A DNA stretch of 64,000 nt, from the NCBI GenBank assembly GCA_002951815.1, contig CP019454.1, positions 868,001 through 932,000 of the forward strand, in the 5' to 3' direction. Both the position numbers and the translations under genes were made by a program. This DNA comes from Sulfobacillus thermotolerans. Lineage in GTDB: Bacteria; Bacillota; Sulfobacillia; Sulfobacillales; Sulfobacillaceae. Shown piece by piece: positions 34,281 through 42,942 of the stretch. The notes below the pieces were generated by a model. That model did no database searches, was not told where the DNA came from, and worked only from the letters and a program-made list of their open reading frames with translations. The stretch's first letter is position 1, and each line of letters begins with the position of its first letter.

Positions 34281-34308
34281 AGGCTGGTATGCAAATGCCA
34301 GCCTTTCC
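34281..34308 (+). terminator. Terminator of the oxidase operon
   Basis: AGGCTGG (34281-34287) pairs with CCAGCCT (34298-34304) around a 10-nt loop that can extend the stem, followed by TTTCC. The T tract is short. Confidence 0.55.
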
Positions 34309-34319
34309 ATATTCACCGC

Positions 34320-34348
34320 TTGGCAAATAGGAATCGGCAAGTTATAGT
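34320..34348 (+). promoter_or_regulatory. Sigma-A promoter and hairpin leader of ctaB
   Basis: TTGGCA (34320-34325), 17 bp, TATAGT (34343-34348): 5/6 and 5/6. Transcription from about 34355 would carry a palindromic hairpin (GTGCCCAA with TTGGGCAC, 34373-34390) just before the GGAGGT ribosome binding site of ctaB. Confidence 0.7.
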
Positions 34349-34414
34349 TAGTTCGATAGTATTACTAATTGAGTGCCCAATTTTGGGCACAAGCTACAAA
34401 TGGAGGTCGCGCTA

Positions 34415-35314
34415 ATGTACGCCCAGTCGGTATCTGTCCCGCGGAGCTTCTCGTCTGTCTTGATGGACTACGTGACGCTCATGAAACCACGAATTATTTC
34501 TTTATTGGTCGTGACCGCCTATTGCGCCATGGTTGTCGGGGCAGGCCGCCTGCCTTCTATTGGACTGACGCTGTTGACGCTGGGAGGTCTTACGTTGTCG
34601 AGCGGTGGAGCTCACGCTGTCAATATGTGGTACGATCGTGATATTGATAAGGTGATGCGCCGCACGAAAATGCGTCCTGTAGCACAAGGTCGAATCCCTG
34701 GTTCGCATTCCTTGGCATTTGGCATCATATTGCAAGCGATATCCTTTGTCGGATTGGGCCTATGGGTCAATTGGACTACGGCGTTGTGTTCATTAGGCGG
34801 GTTTTTATTCTATGTTTTCATTTATACAATGTGGTTAAAGCGACGGACGCCTCAAAATATTGTTATCGGTGGTGCAGCAGGAGCCTTTCCGCCTTTGGTG
34901 GGGTGGGCTGCTGTCACGGGTACAATTGGTTGGCCCGCTATTTTGATGTTTTTAATAATCTTTTTATGGACGCCACCACACTTTTGGGCACTGGCCTTAT
35001 ATAAGCAGGATGATTACCGTAAAGCCGCTATTCCCATGATGCCCGTAGTTCGCGGTGAGCACGTGACAAAAGTGCAAAGCATGGTGTATACATGGTTGCT
35101 CTTAGCTGCTTCAGTGGCCCTATATTTTACGGGTACGGTGACATGGGTATACTTGGCAATTGCTGTAGCACTTGGAGTTACCTTTATTGGCTATCATGTT
35201 TTTTTGCTCCGGGAGCATGAGCCTGATACAATATGGGCCAAGCGGACCTTTAAATTTTCTTTGCTGTACATGATGGCGATTTTCTTTGCCATGGTTGTTG
35301 CGATTCCGCACTAA
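34415..35314 (+). CDS. ctaB: Protoheme IX farnesyltransferase (heme O synthase)
   Basis: The 299-residue polytopic UbiA-family prenyltransferase adds farnesyl to heme B to make heme O, needed for aa3-type oxidases. The Asp-rich substrate motif NMWYDRDIDKVMRRTKMRP and the second loop MWLKRRTPQN are visible, and MKPRIISLLVVTAY forms the first helix. The start at 34415 has GGAGGT 8 bp upstream. It has its own promoter and terminator but lies next to the oxidase genes; ctaA (heme A synthase) is not in the window. Its composition is like the chromosome average rather than the oxidase genes. Confidence 0.93.
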   Translation: MYAQSVSVPRSFSSVLMDYVTLMKPRIISLLVVTAYCAMVVGAGRLPSIGLTLLTLGGLTLSSGGAHAVNMWYDRDIDKVMRRTKMRPVAQGRIPGSHSLAFGIILQAISFVGLGLWVNWTTALCSLGGFLFYVFIYTMWLKRRTPQNIVIGGAAGAFPPLVGWAAVTGTIGWPAILMFLIIFLWTPPHFWALALYKQDDYRKAAIPMMPVVRGEHVTKVQSMVYTWLLLAASVALYFTGTVTWVYLAIAVALGVTFIGYHVFLLREHEPDTIWAKRTFKFSLLYMMAIFFAMVVAIPH

Positions 35315-35331
35315 CTGCAATGGAAACAGTC

Positions 35332-35362
35332 AACAGGCCACGTGCCCGTGGCCTGTTTTTGA
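35332..35362 (+). terminator. Terminator of ctaB
   Basis: AACAGGCCACG pairs with CGTGGCCTGTT around a TGCC loop, with the arm running into TTTTT. Confidence 0.92.
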
Positions 35363-35456
35363 TGTACTGGTAGTGATAGTAAAATTTGAAAGTGGGAAAA
35401 CTGTTGTTGCCGGGGTATAGTGGGACAGGAGACAAGCAAGGGAGGGAGGATCTGGG

Positions 35457-36785
35457 GTGAAACCGAATTACAAAGTCTTGACGGTGTATCTACTTGGTGT
35501 GTTTATCGGCGCTTTGGATACAAACGTATTAGGCCCGGTCTTTCCTGTGATTGCACGGAGCTTTCATGTGACGCTCGAAGGCGCTGCATGGACAGTGACG
35601 GCCTACACGGTTGCTTATATTGGCTCGACGGTTATGGCGGGCGCACTGGGTGACCGATTGGGACACCGCAAGGTGTTTATTTGGGGAGTGAGTTTGTTTG
35701 CCCTGGCCTCGCTGACGGCGGCCTTAAGCCGGGTGTTTACCTTATTTGTCATCGCGCGAATTGTGCAAGGAGCGGGTGCCGGAGCGGTCTATCCTAACGG
35801 ACAGGCCGAGGGCTTAAAACAGTTTCCACCCGAAAAGCATGGAATGGCGTTAGGGATGTTTGGAGCGGTTTTTGGATTGGCTAGTATTATTGGTCCAACG
35901 CTTGGCGGTGTCTTGGGTCAGTATTTTGGATGGCCTGCCGTGTTTATTATTAACTTGCCGATTGCTTTAATTGTCTTGGCCATGTTGCGGAAAGCACCGC
36001 CATCGGAAATTGTGACGCGCCCTTTGCCCGATTGGGTTGGTGGGTCAAGTTTCAGCGCCGGTCTGGCGAGCGTGCTGTTGGTATTGATGGGCCAAGGGAC
36101 TGTCCGTCTTGTGTTTTTGGTATTGGCGGTCTTTTTCTTTGGGATTATGGCATGGCGGCAAAAAGTGGCTCGGACGCCGTTTTTGGATACAACACCGTTG
36201 GCCAATAAGGCTGGCATTGCGGTAATGGTCGGAGCGGGCCTTATTGGTTTAGACATGTCTGCGGCGATCTTTGTTCCTGCTTTAGTGCAGGCCGACTTGC
36301 ATTACTCGGTACTGGAGTCGGGGCTCGCGCTCTTGCCAGCTGCCTTTACAGGGGCCCTGCTGGCAGGGGCAGGGGGTGTGATGGTGGATCGCGTGGGAGC
36401 TAAACGTATTCTTGCCGTCGGACTAGCAGCAGCGGCTATTGGAGGCGTTTTATTAGCATGGCCGCCGTTGACATTTTTACGATTTATTTTGGCTATGATA
36501 GCACTGGGCATGGGGACCGCGTTCACTATGGGAGCTCCGCTAAATCGCTTGGCGTTGGATTTGTACCGATCAGAGCAAGCAGGCGAAGCGTTGTCCTTGA
36601 TGGCGGTATTTCGCGCCACAGGCCTCGCGGCAGGGCCTATCTTGCTTACCGCTGCTAAAGTCCTGCACGGATTTACCGGTATGTACGGAGCTGTTGCACT
36701 CGCCTCCGTGCTCGGGGTCTTTGTCTTTCTTGTGGTGCCTGAGAAGCCGCGGGGTATGGGCCCGGCGTTTATTCAGAAAACCTAA
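35457..36785 (+). CDS. MFS transporter (drug:proton antiporter-like)
   Basis: The 442-residue membrane protein has MFS motif A (GALGDRLGHRKVF), an antiporter motif C (FGLASIIGPTLGGVLG) and about 12-14 helices, and resembles bacterial drug exporters. GTG 35457 has GGGAGG upstream. Its stop overlaps by 4 bp the stop of the convergent TlpA-like gene. No substrate can be inferred. Confidence 0.82.
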   Translation: MKPNYKVLTVYLLGVFIGALDTNVLGPVFPVIARSFHVTLEGAAWTVTAYTVAYIGSTVMAGALGDRLGHRKVFIWGVSLFALASLTAALSRVFTLFVIARIVQGAGAGAVYPNGQAEGLKQFPPEKHGMALGMFGAVFGLASIIGPTLGGVLGQYFGWPAVFIINLPIALIVLAMLRKAPPSEIVTRPLPDWVGGSSFSAGLASVLLVLMGQGTVRLVFLVLAVFFFGIMAWRQKVARTPFLDTTPLANKAGIAVMVGAGLIGLDMSAAIFVPALVQADLHYSVLESGLALLPAAFTGALLAGAGGVMVDRVGAKRILAVGLAAAAIGGVLLAWPPLTFLRFILAMIALGMGTAFTMGAPLNRLALDLYRSEQAGEALSLMAVFRATGLAAGPILLTAAKVLHGFTGMYGAVALASVLGVFVFLVVPEKPRGMGPAFIQKT

Positions 36786-37369
36786 GGTGTCCCAAAGGCC
36801 GCTTCAATCGTGCTAGCAGGCGTTGTACCTTGAAATGAGCGCGTAATTTGTCCGTGCTGATTTAAAAGGAAAATGGCGGGAATCATTTCCGCTTTTTTAG
36901 CAAAGGGAGTGGCGTCGGTCGGGTCGATTGTGAACGCCGAGAGAGGAAGATGATAGATGGCCGCATATTCCTGCAAGGTGTGGTCAAGGGCTTTTATTCC
37001 CGACCGACTAGCTCCATAAAATGGCCCCGTCCCATCATGCCCAGCGGCGGCGTTATTGGCCGGGCCGGCCACTCCAATCCCTCCCCGGGGTGAAATATCG
37101 ACGAGAGTTATGCGGATATGGTGCGCCTGACCCCAATGAAAGAGCTGGGGTTCTTGCCACTTAGCTTCCCATGCGCAGTATTTGCACCATGAGGCCATGG
37201 CGATGACAACGGCCCCGTTAGTATCTACGAAAGAAGTCTTCTGCCACTTATCTGCAGCGACGGACCACACTTTATATTTGGGTGGCGCCGCCTGGGGGGC
37301 CGTGCCACACCCTGAGAGCCCGATAACGGATAGGGAAATGAAAATACTAGCACGTAAACGTATGTGCAC
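36782..37369 (-). CDS. TlpA-like thioredoxin-fold lipoprotein
   Basis: A 195-residue protein with a signal sequence ending in the lipobox LSGC (Cys21 lipidated) and a thioredoxin active site WCKYC (Cys62, Cys65), with the cis-Pro segment MIPAIFLLN near the C-terminus. It probably acts outside the membrane as a thiol-disulfide protein, for example in cytochrome or CuA assembly, an inference supported only by proximity to the oxidase genes. GTG start with GAGGTG upstream. Between the active site and cis-Pro there is a Gly/Ala-rich insertion (about residues 95-115). Confidence 0.75.
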   Translation of the reverse strand: MHIRLRASIFISLSVIGLSGCGTAPQAAPPKYKVWSVAADKWQKTSFVDTNGAVVIAMASWCKYCAWEAKWQEPQLFHWGQAHHIRITLVDISPRGGIGVAGPANNAAAGHDGTGPFYGASRSGIKALDHTLQEYAAIYHLPLSAFTIDPTDATPFAKKAEMIPAIFLLNQHGQITRSFQGTTPASTIEAAFGTP

Positions 37370-37566
37370 AATGCTACACCTCGCGTGTTTTGTGGTTATT
37401 GTAGCATGCCCAGTTCGGTCGGACTAGTTTTCATGGCTAGGGGATAGCGGAAGAGTTTGTCTGCCAAATAATGGGGCATATTGATTCTATAAGAGATTTC
37501 TTTTATTATATAATTCATATCTGTTGTTAGCCTAACATTCAGACAACGGCAGTGGGAGTGGTACAA

Positions 37567-37857
37567 ATGGGCACGGTGGTATTGAGCGCTGTCGGGGTCG
37601 ACGTGGGTGATGCCTTGTGGATACTCATTCCGACAGCAATGTTTGTCAGTTTCGGATGGTGGATGCTTAAGTGGCTAGGTAATGGGCCAAAAGAATCAGC
37701 CTACGGCGATGAGTATCCGAAATGGTTGCAGCCGCCGTCTGAGGACAGACCCCGCACATTACCTCCCACATGGGCAGTAATTCGGGGAGGAAAGCGCAAT
37801 ACTGCCGTTACGGTACGTCCAAGGCGCAAGACCGAAAGCCACCATAGTTCTTCTTAA
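37567..37857 (+). CDS. Small single-span membrane protein of unknown function
   Basis: This 96-residue protein has one hydrophobic helix (about residues 15-36, WILIPTAMFVSFGWWMLKWL) and a basic C-terminus. The ATG at 37567 has GGGAGTG 6 bp upstream; in-frame GTG codons at 37552 and 37558 are less well placed. The function is unknown. A clear terminator follows. Confidence 0.55.
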   Translation: MGTVVLSAVGVDVGDALWILIPTAMFVSFGWWMLKWLGNGPKESAYGDEYPKWLQPPSEDRPRTLPPTWAVIRGGKRNTAVTVRPRRKTESHHSSS

Positions 37858-37864
37858 TCGCATC

Positions 37865-37896
37865 CCACCCGAATAGTCGACTGTTCGGGTGGTTTT
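37865..37896 (+). terminator. Terminator of the small membrane protein gene
   Basis: CCACCCGAA and TTCGGGTGG form a 9-bp stem, followed by TTTTGC. Confidence 0.8.
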
Positions 37897-38187
37897 GCAT
37901 GTGAGCTCTGATTTCTCTATCCGCCCATAAAAGGACTCATTTCCGTCTCTTCCTTTAGGTTATGACGTGGACTCTTTTCGTGTGTATCGAGGCGTCTTAG
38001 TATGAGCGTTTTTGGATGGGTATCGCTGCGAACCACGAAACGATGTTGCTAAAGAGCCCCCGAAGCACGTTTGTTGTCCGATCTCCGGTATGTTAGCGAC
38101 TCGGTGTAGCATCCAAGCGACATCGTTTGAGATATGGATCCGTTGTACCAAGGTTTAGACCTTGGTGAAATTACGGGTGACTCGACA

Positions 38188-38216
38188 TTGAGGGTCCGTG
38201 CAAAAACATTCATACT
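38188..38216 (+). promoter_or_regulatory. Candidate promoter of the second S9 peptidase
   Basis: TTGAGG (38188-38193), 17 bp, CATACT (38211-38216); each 4/6 to consensus. The inverted repeat ACCAAGGT/ACCTTGGT lies 22 bp upstream and may bind a regulator. Confidence 0.4.
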
Positions 38217-38236
38217 AGAGACCAAGGGGTGATCTT

Positions 38237-40039
38237 ATGAGTGAATGGGAGTTTAATCCACCAGATTTAGAGGATTTTTTTCGCTATGCCACGATTAGTG
38301 CCTATGCCGCTAGCGAGGATGGCGCCCAGATTGTTCTTGGAACAAATTTAGGCGGCGTTTTTGATGTGTGGGGTGTGCGACCCGAAGTGGGATATCCTCA
38401 CCAACTGAGTCATATGGGGCAAATGGTTCACGACTTGCATTATGACCCGCAAGGTCGATACATATTGGTGAGTGCTGATCACGACGGGGACGAGAATACC
38501 CAATTATATTTACTACCACCGCGTGGGGGTTCTCTTAAACCCTTGCGTACCGCGCCAGGGCATCGACATATTGTTCTTCATGTATCTAAGGATGGGAACC
38601 GCATTTACTATGCTTCCGATAAAGAGAATGCCATGTTTATGAACAACTACCGGTTCCATCTTGACACTGGTCAAGAAGAAACATTGATTGTGGGCGCCGA
38701 AGGACCCACCTATATTGCTCAGGTGTCGGAAGATGAGACATGGGTTGTTGTGTTGAAGATGTTCTCTAACACATACGTGATGGGACTCTTCGGAAAACTG
38801 GGTGAGGACACGATGCGTCCGTTGGTTCCAGATCCATCCATCCCCCATGTCATCTATGGGGCACAGTTTTACAAAGAAAGCACCATTTTTGTCACGACCA
38901 ATTATCAAGAAGAGTTTAGCTATCTAGCCCGGTATGATATCGCGACAGGCACGTTAACTAAGCTTATCGCTCAAGAACGCGAGGATTTGCGCGATATTCA
39001 AATCGACCGTAAGCGAAACCGGCTATTTATTATGGGGACAGGTGGCGTAGAAGATCACCTCTATATGGTGGATTTAGACAGCGATGATTGGATCTTGCAA
39101 TCATGGCCTCTCCCTGTGAGCGTCGTCGCGAATTGGAGCGTTACCAATGACGGAGTGGTTTATGTTTTAGGGCAATCGGAAATTCTCCCCAATAACTTAT
39201 ACCGTGCGGAACCGTTTCACGCTTGGACTCCGTTGACGGATAATCGCTCCATGGGCATCTCCCCTGCGACAGCCACCAAGGCGACTATTGTTCGTTATCC
39301 TTCTTTTGATGGCACGCTTATCGAAGCCTTGTGGTTTTCACCCCAAGCTGATCGTCGCAATGGCTATACCATTATTTGGCCGCACGGGGGCCCGCAAGCG
39401 GCCGAACGCAAACAATTTCGTAGCGTTGTCCAGTATTTGGTGAGTCAAGGTTATCAGTTTTTTGCTCCGAATTTTCGCGGGAGTACCGGATATGGAAAGA
39501 GTTTTGCGCGCCTCGTAGAAGGTGATTGGGGAGATGGGCCGCGGCGTGACCTGATTGCCGGAATTGAATGGTTGATAGAGCAGAGAATGGTTGAGCCTGG
39601 GCATTTGTTCCTGCTTGGAGGAAGTTACGGGGGGTATATGAGTCTACTGCTCCATGGACGGCATAGTGAATATTTTCGTGCGGTGGTGGATTTGTTTGGG
39701 CCTTCAGACTTGCGCACCTTTTATCATTCCGTGCCAGATTCCTGGAAACCCGTGATGAATCAATTTTTGGGGAATCCCGAAGAAAATCCGGAGAAATTTG
39801 TTGAAGACTCACCTATAACGTATGTGGAATATATGACGCGACCGATGCTCGTCATTCAAGGGGCCAATGATCCTCGGGTTGTTCAACACGAATCAGACCA
39901 ACTGGTCGATGCGTTGCGCAAACGCGGACGAGATATTGAGTATATGGTGTTGCCTGATGAAGGACATGGGTTTAGCAAAAAGGAAAACGAGATCGCGGTG
40001 TACCGCCAGATTGTGGATTTCCTTAAACGTCATCAATGA
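38237..40039 (+). CDS. S9 family prolyl-oligopeptidase-like serine peptidase
   Basis: This 600-residue enzyme has an N-terminal beta-propeller (about 1-345) and a C-terminal alpha/beta-hydrolase domain. The nucleophile elbow LGGSYGGYMS puts Ser463; the Asp is in VIQGANDPRVVQHES and the His in PDEGHGFSKKEN. There is no signal peptide. AAGGGGTGATC lies 3-4 bp before the ATG. It is a second, diverged copy of the fold at 12514-14508. Dipeptidyl- or acylaminoacyl-peptidase activity is likely; specificity is unknown. Confidence 0.9.
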   Translation: MSEWEFNPPDLEDFFRYATISAYAASEDGAQIVLGTNLGGVFDVWGVRPEVGYPHQLSHMGQMVHDLHYDPQGRYILVSADHDGDENTQLYLLPPRGGSLKPLRTAPGHRHIVLHVSKDGNRIYYASDKENAMFMNNYRFHLDTGQEETLIVGAEGPTYIAQVSEDETWVVVLKMFSNTYVMGLFGKLGEDTMRPLVPDPSIPHVIYGAQFYKESTIFVTTNYQEEFSYLARYDIATGTLTKLIAQEREDLRDIQIDRKRNRLFIMGTGGVEDHLYMVDLDSDDWILQSWPLPVSVVANWSVTNDGVVYVLGQSEILPNNLYRAEPFHAWTPLTDNRSMGISPATATKATIVRYPSFDGTLIEALWFSPQADRRNGYTIIWPHGGPQAAERKQFRSVVQYLVSQGYQFFAPNFRGSTGYGKSFARLVEGDWGDGPRRDLIAGIEWLIEQRMVEPGHLFLLGGSYGGYMSLLLHGRHSEYFRAVVDLFGPSDLRTFYHSVPDSWKPVMNQFLGNPEENPEKFVEDSPITYVEYMTRPMLVIQGANDPRVVQHESDQLVDALRKRGRDIEYMVLPDEGHGFSKKENEIAVYRQIVDFLKRHQ

Positions 40040-40100
40040 CACACCACGCTGAGATGACTATGATTAAAGCAAGTACTGTCAAACAACGCAGGTGAGGGAG

Positions 40101-40316
40101 ATGTCATATCGGTCTACGGTTGACCAACTTGTCGGGGCGCCTGGGATAGCCATAACAGCCATTCCTGAAGACCGAACTGGTCTGGGCATTGTGAAGGTGA
40201 ATGGCCAGCAATGGTCGGCGGCAACCGAGGATCCGGTCGCTATCGCGGCCGGTACAAAGGTGTGGGTTGTCGCGCGTGACCGGGTGGTCCTGATCGTTGT
40301 CGCGGCCCTGTCTTGA
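40101..40316 (+). CDS. NfeD-like OB-fold protein, short form
   Basis: A 71-residue protein matching the C-terminal OB-fold domain of NfeD (IPEDRTGLGIVKVNGQQW, then AAGTKVWVVARDRVVLIVV) without its membrane or ClpP-like domains. The ATG at 40101 has AGGTGA 5 bp upstream; a GTG at 40092 is an alternative. It precedes an SPFH/slipin gene by 12 bp, the usual pairing of NfeD proteins with stomatin-like partners in membrane quality control or microdomains. Confidence 0.7.
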   Translation: MSYRSTVDQLVGAPGIAITAIPEDRTGLGIVKVNGQQWSAATEDPVAIAAGTKVWVVARDRVVLIVVAALS

Positions 40317-40328
40317 AAGGGAGTGCCC

Positions 40329-41306
40329 ATGATGGTCGAGTTTTTGATTGGAATGGTATTAATCGTTGTCGTTGTCGTGTTGATTTTGCGGGGGACTTTA
40401 CGCATCGTCCCGCAAGGCTCTGTAGGGGTTATTCAACGTCTAGGAAAATTTCATCACGAAGCGCCGCCTGGCTTGACGATTAAACTGCCGTTGGTCGACT
40501 CGTTAAAACTCGTGAGTACGAAATCAGTCACGGTGGCCTTATCTCCTGAACCGGTTATCACAGCGGACAACGTGAGCCCTGTGATTGATGCGTACTTTTT
40601 ATATCAAGTCGTCGATGCAAAAAGCTACCTCTATGAAATTGCAAACCCGGAGCTCGCCATTAAGAACATTGTGTCGTCGACCCTGCGTTCGGAGGTGGGG
40701 CAGCGTAAGCTGGCCGAGGTTATGACACATAGGGAGCAGATTAATACGGCATTGCGCAACGAATTAGATGAGATAACAGGTCCTTGGGGGATTCGCATTG
40801 TTCAGGCTTCGATTCGCCAGGTGGATTTGACTGACGAAATGCAAAAAGCGATGGAGGCTCAGAAGAAGGCGGATGCCAATAAATTAGCAGCTATTGAACA
40901 GGCGCAGGGACAGAAGGAAGCAAGCATTTTGCAAGCGGAAGGCATGCGGCAAGCCGCCATTGCGCAAGCCGAAGGAGACAAGCAAGCTATTGTCATGCGG
41001 GCCGAAGCCGCGAAACAAGCCCGTATTTTTGAGGCAGAAGCGGAGTCCATTGCCATTCGCAAATTGGCTGAGGCCCAAGCAGAGGCGACTCGCGTGATGA
41101 ATACTGCAGTCTTGAGCCTCGCTGAAAACGAGGATCATGATTGGCGCCCAGAACGCATGCATGCGTTGTTGCAATTGAAGTCCCTTGAAACGTTAACCAC
41201 TGTTGGCCAATCGCCGTCCTCTAAGCTCATCTTGCCCGGGGATGTGACAGGATTGGCAAGCTTGGTTGATATCTTGCGTCCGCAAGATACGGGTGCGAAT
41301 TCTTAA
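40329..41306 (+). CDS. SPFH/slipin (stomatin-like) membrane protein
   Basis: This 325-residue protein has one N-terminal hydrophobic helix (about residues 3-22), an SPFH domain (FLYQVVDAKSYLYEIANPE, then LRSEVGQRKLAEVMTHREQ) and a long helical coiled-coil region rich in Ala, Glu and Gln (about 180-265), followed by a short C-terminal segment. It probably forms oligomeric rings or microdomains on the membrane with the NfeD-like partner. The start chosen has AAAGGGAG 5 bp upstream. A near-perfect bidirectional terminator follows. Confidence 0.9.
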   Translation: MMVEFLIGMVLIVVVVVLILRGTLRIVPQGSVGVIQRLGKFHHEAPPGLTIKLPLVDSLKLVSTKSVTVALSPEPVITADNVSPVIDAYFLYQVVDAKSYLYEIANPELAIKNIVSSTLRSEVGQRKLAEVMTHREQINTALRNELDEITGPWGIRIVQASIRQVDLTDEMQKAMEAQKKADANKLAAIEQAQGQKEASILQAEGMRQAAIAQAEGDKQAIVMRAEAAKQARIFEAEAESIAIRKLAEAQAEATRVMNTAVLSLAENEDHDWRPERMHALLQLKSLETLTTVGQSPSSKLILPGDVTGLASLVDILRPQDTGANS

Positions 41307-41309
41307 TCA

Positions 41310-41357
41310 CCAAAGGGAGCAGACCAGGCTTCATCTCCGTTGGTCTGCTCCCTTTGG
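41310..41357. terminator. Bidirectional terminator between slipin and MFS genes
   Basis: A perfect 17-bp stem (41310-41326 with 41341-41357, CCAAAGGGAGCAGACCA and its complement) around a 14-nt loop serves both converging genes. Confidence 0.85.
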
Positions 41358-41367
41358 TCTGTTGGTA

Positions 41368-42834
41368 TTATTGACTAGCCGCGTGGGCTTCATGTAGCGC
41401 GGCCGCGTGCTTGGGCTCCCTCAAAAATGATAAGGCCGCAGAGATAAAGGCCATCATCGCCATAACCGAAAAGGCCAGGCTCAAGCCGCGTAAAAAGTTT
41501 GTCAACGCCGTATGGTCAACATGGGCGGGTTGACCCGAAAAAATGGCCAACATGACGGGGTGTGGTACTGTGGACGCTACAAGCGCCAAGACCATACCAA
41601 TCGAAAAGACGTTGCCGGTATTTAAAAGCATGGTCCGGGTACCAGCAGCAATTCCCCGTTCATGAGCGTTGACCGCGCGCATAATGGCGCTGGTATTCGG
41701 GGAGTTAAACAAGCCGTTGCCGATGCCGGCGATAACCAACCATGAGGCAATATCGATATAGGGCGTGTTGAGAGAAATTGTGGTGGCAAACCCAATAAGC
41801 CCTATCCCCATGACGATGGCGCCAGCTGTGGCCAACATACGGGCCCCAATGCGGTCCGCAACCCATCCCGACACGGGGGCAATGATTCCCATGGCCATGG
41901 CCATGGGAATGACGGAAATGCCGGCTTCTAAGGCATCTTCCCCACGAGCGCCTTGAAAATAAAAGATGAACAGCAGAACGATCGCCCCGCGAGCCATGGC
42001 AATAAACAAATTAGAGAGGTTTCCCATGGCGAATGCCCGGATGCGAAATAATGAGAGGTTTAAAAGGGGGCTCGGCGCGGTGTTTTCCCAACGAATGAAG
42101 AACGCAAATCCAGCTGCCGCACTTATGGCTGCGATCAAAACGACCGGGGCGTGCCATCCAACGATCCCGCCCCATGTTATCGCGATAAGGGCCCCTAACA
42201 AGCTCAACATATAACTAACGTTGCCAGCGAAATCGATGCGCTGTCCTTGTAAAGGTTTCGTTACGTCATGCAGCTGGCGCGCAGCCCACAAGGTTCCTAC
42301 GATACCCACGGGGACATTGAACCAGAAGACCCACCGCCAATTGAACAACGTGACTAATAGCCCCCCCAATACGGGACCTAATACCATGCCGACGGCGATG
42401 ACAATACTATTAATGCCGAGGGCGAGTCCTAACTGTTTTCGAGGAAAGGCGTCGGCCACAATAGCAGTGGCATTGCCCAATACCAGGGATCCTCCGATTG
42501 CCTGAATGGCACGGATTATCAACAAAGCTAGCCCGTTGGATACAAAACCGGCGGCCAAACTGGCCGTTGTAAAGAGCGCAAACCCCGCAACATACCACCG
42601 CTTGCGTCCGTACATGTCAGAAAAGCGTCCGACCGTGAGCACCAATATGGTTTGGGTGACCATGTAAGACAGCATGACCCAAATTGCCAACAATGATGAC
42701 ATATGTAGCACACGAATCAATGTCGGCAGGGCCACTAACAACGTGGTGTCGTTCAGCACAGCCATAAACATTCCCATGCTGGTTGCCGACAACGCCCACC
42801 ATTTATAGGCCGAATCCGGTACGTGTCTGTTCAA
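41368..42834 (-). CDS. MFS multidrug exporter, DHA2 family
   Basis: A 488-residue membrane protein with TM1 motif LNDTTLLVALPT, motif A VGRFSDMYGRKRWYV and motif C GMVLGPVLGGLLV, with hydrophobic spans for about 14 helices. The frame extends to 42912, but GGAGGTGA lies 5 bp before the TTG at 42834, the likely start. It is divergent from a LysR gene 109 bp away, an arrangement that often means local regulation of the exporter. It is a paralogue of the gene at 10676-12136. Confidence 0.86.
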   Translation of the reverse strand: MNRHVPDSAYKWWALSATSMGMFMAVLNDTTLLVALPTLIRVLHMSSLLAIWVMLSYMVTQTILVLTVGRFSDMYGRKRWYVAGFALFTTASLAAGFVSNGLALLIIRAIQAIGGSLVLGNATAIVADAFPRKQLGLALGINSIVIAVGMVLGPVLGGLLVTLFNWRWVFWFNVPVGIVGTLWAARQLHDVTKPLQGQRIDFAGNVSYMLSLLGALIAITWGGIVGWHAPVVLIAAISAAAGFAFFIRWENTAPSPLLNLSLFRIRAFAMGNLSNLFIAMARGAIVLLFIFYFQGARGEDALEAGISVIPMAMAMGIIAPVSGWVADRIGARMLATAGAIVMGIGLIGFATTISLNTPYIDIASWLVIAGIGNGLFNSPNTSAIMRAVNAHERGIAAGTRTMLLNTGNVFSIGMVLALVASTVPHPVMLAIFSGQPAHVDHTALTNFLRGLSLAFSVMAMMAFISAALSFLREPKHAAALHEAHAASQ

Positions 42835-42942
42835 TGCGGTCACCTCCGTTCTTTTTCTTACTTTATTAAAGACCGCATTCTGTAGACGACCAAGGCATTT
42901 TGGGGTATACATAGATATAGAAATAATTTATAGGAGAAAGTG

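Larger units (their letters stand above)
37858..38236. other. Intergenic region with terminator, inverted repeat and promoter
   Basis: No credible ORF. After the terminator (37865-37896) there is about 250 bp of unassigned sequence, then a perfect 8-bp inverted repeat ACCAAGGT/ACCTTGGT (38147-38154 with 38159-38166) with a further ACCAAGG half-site at 38221, and a promoter-like pair at 38188-38216. Confidence 0.5.
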
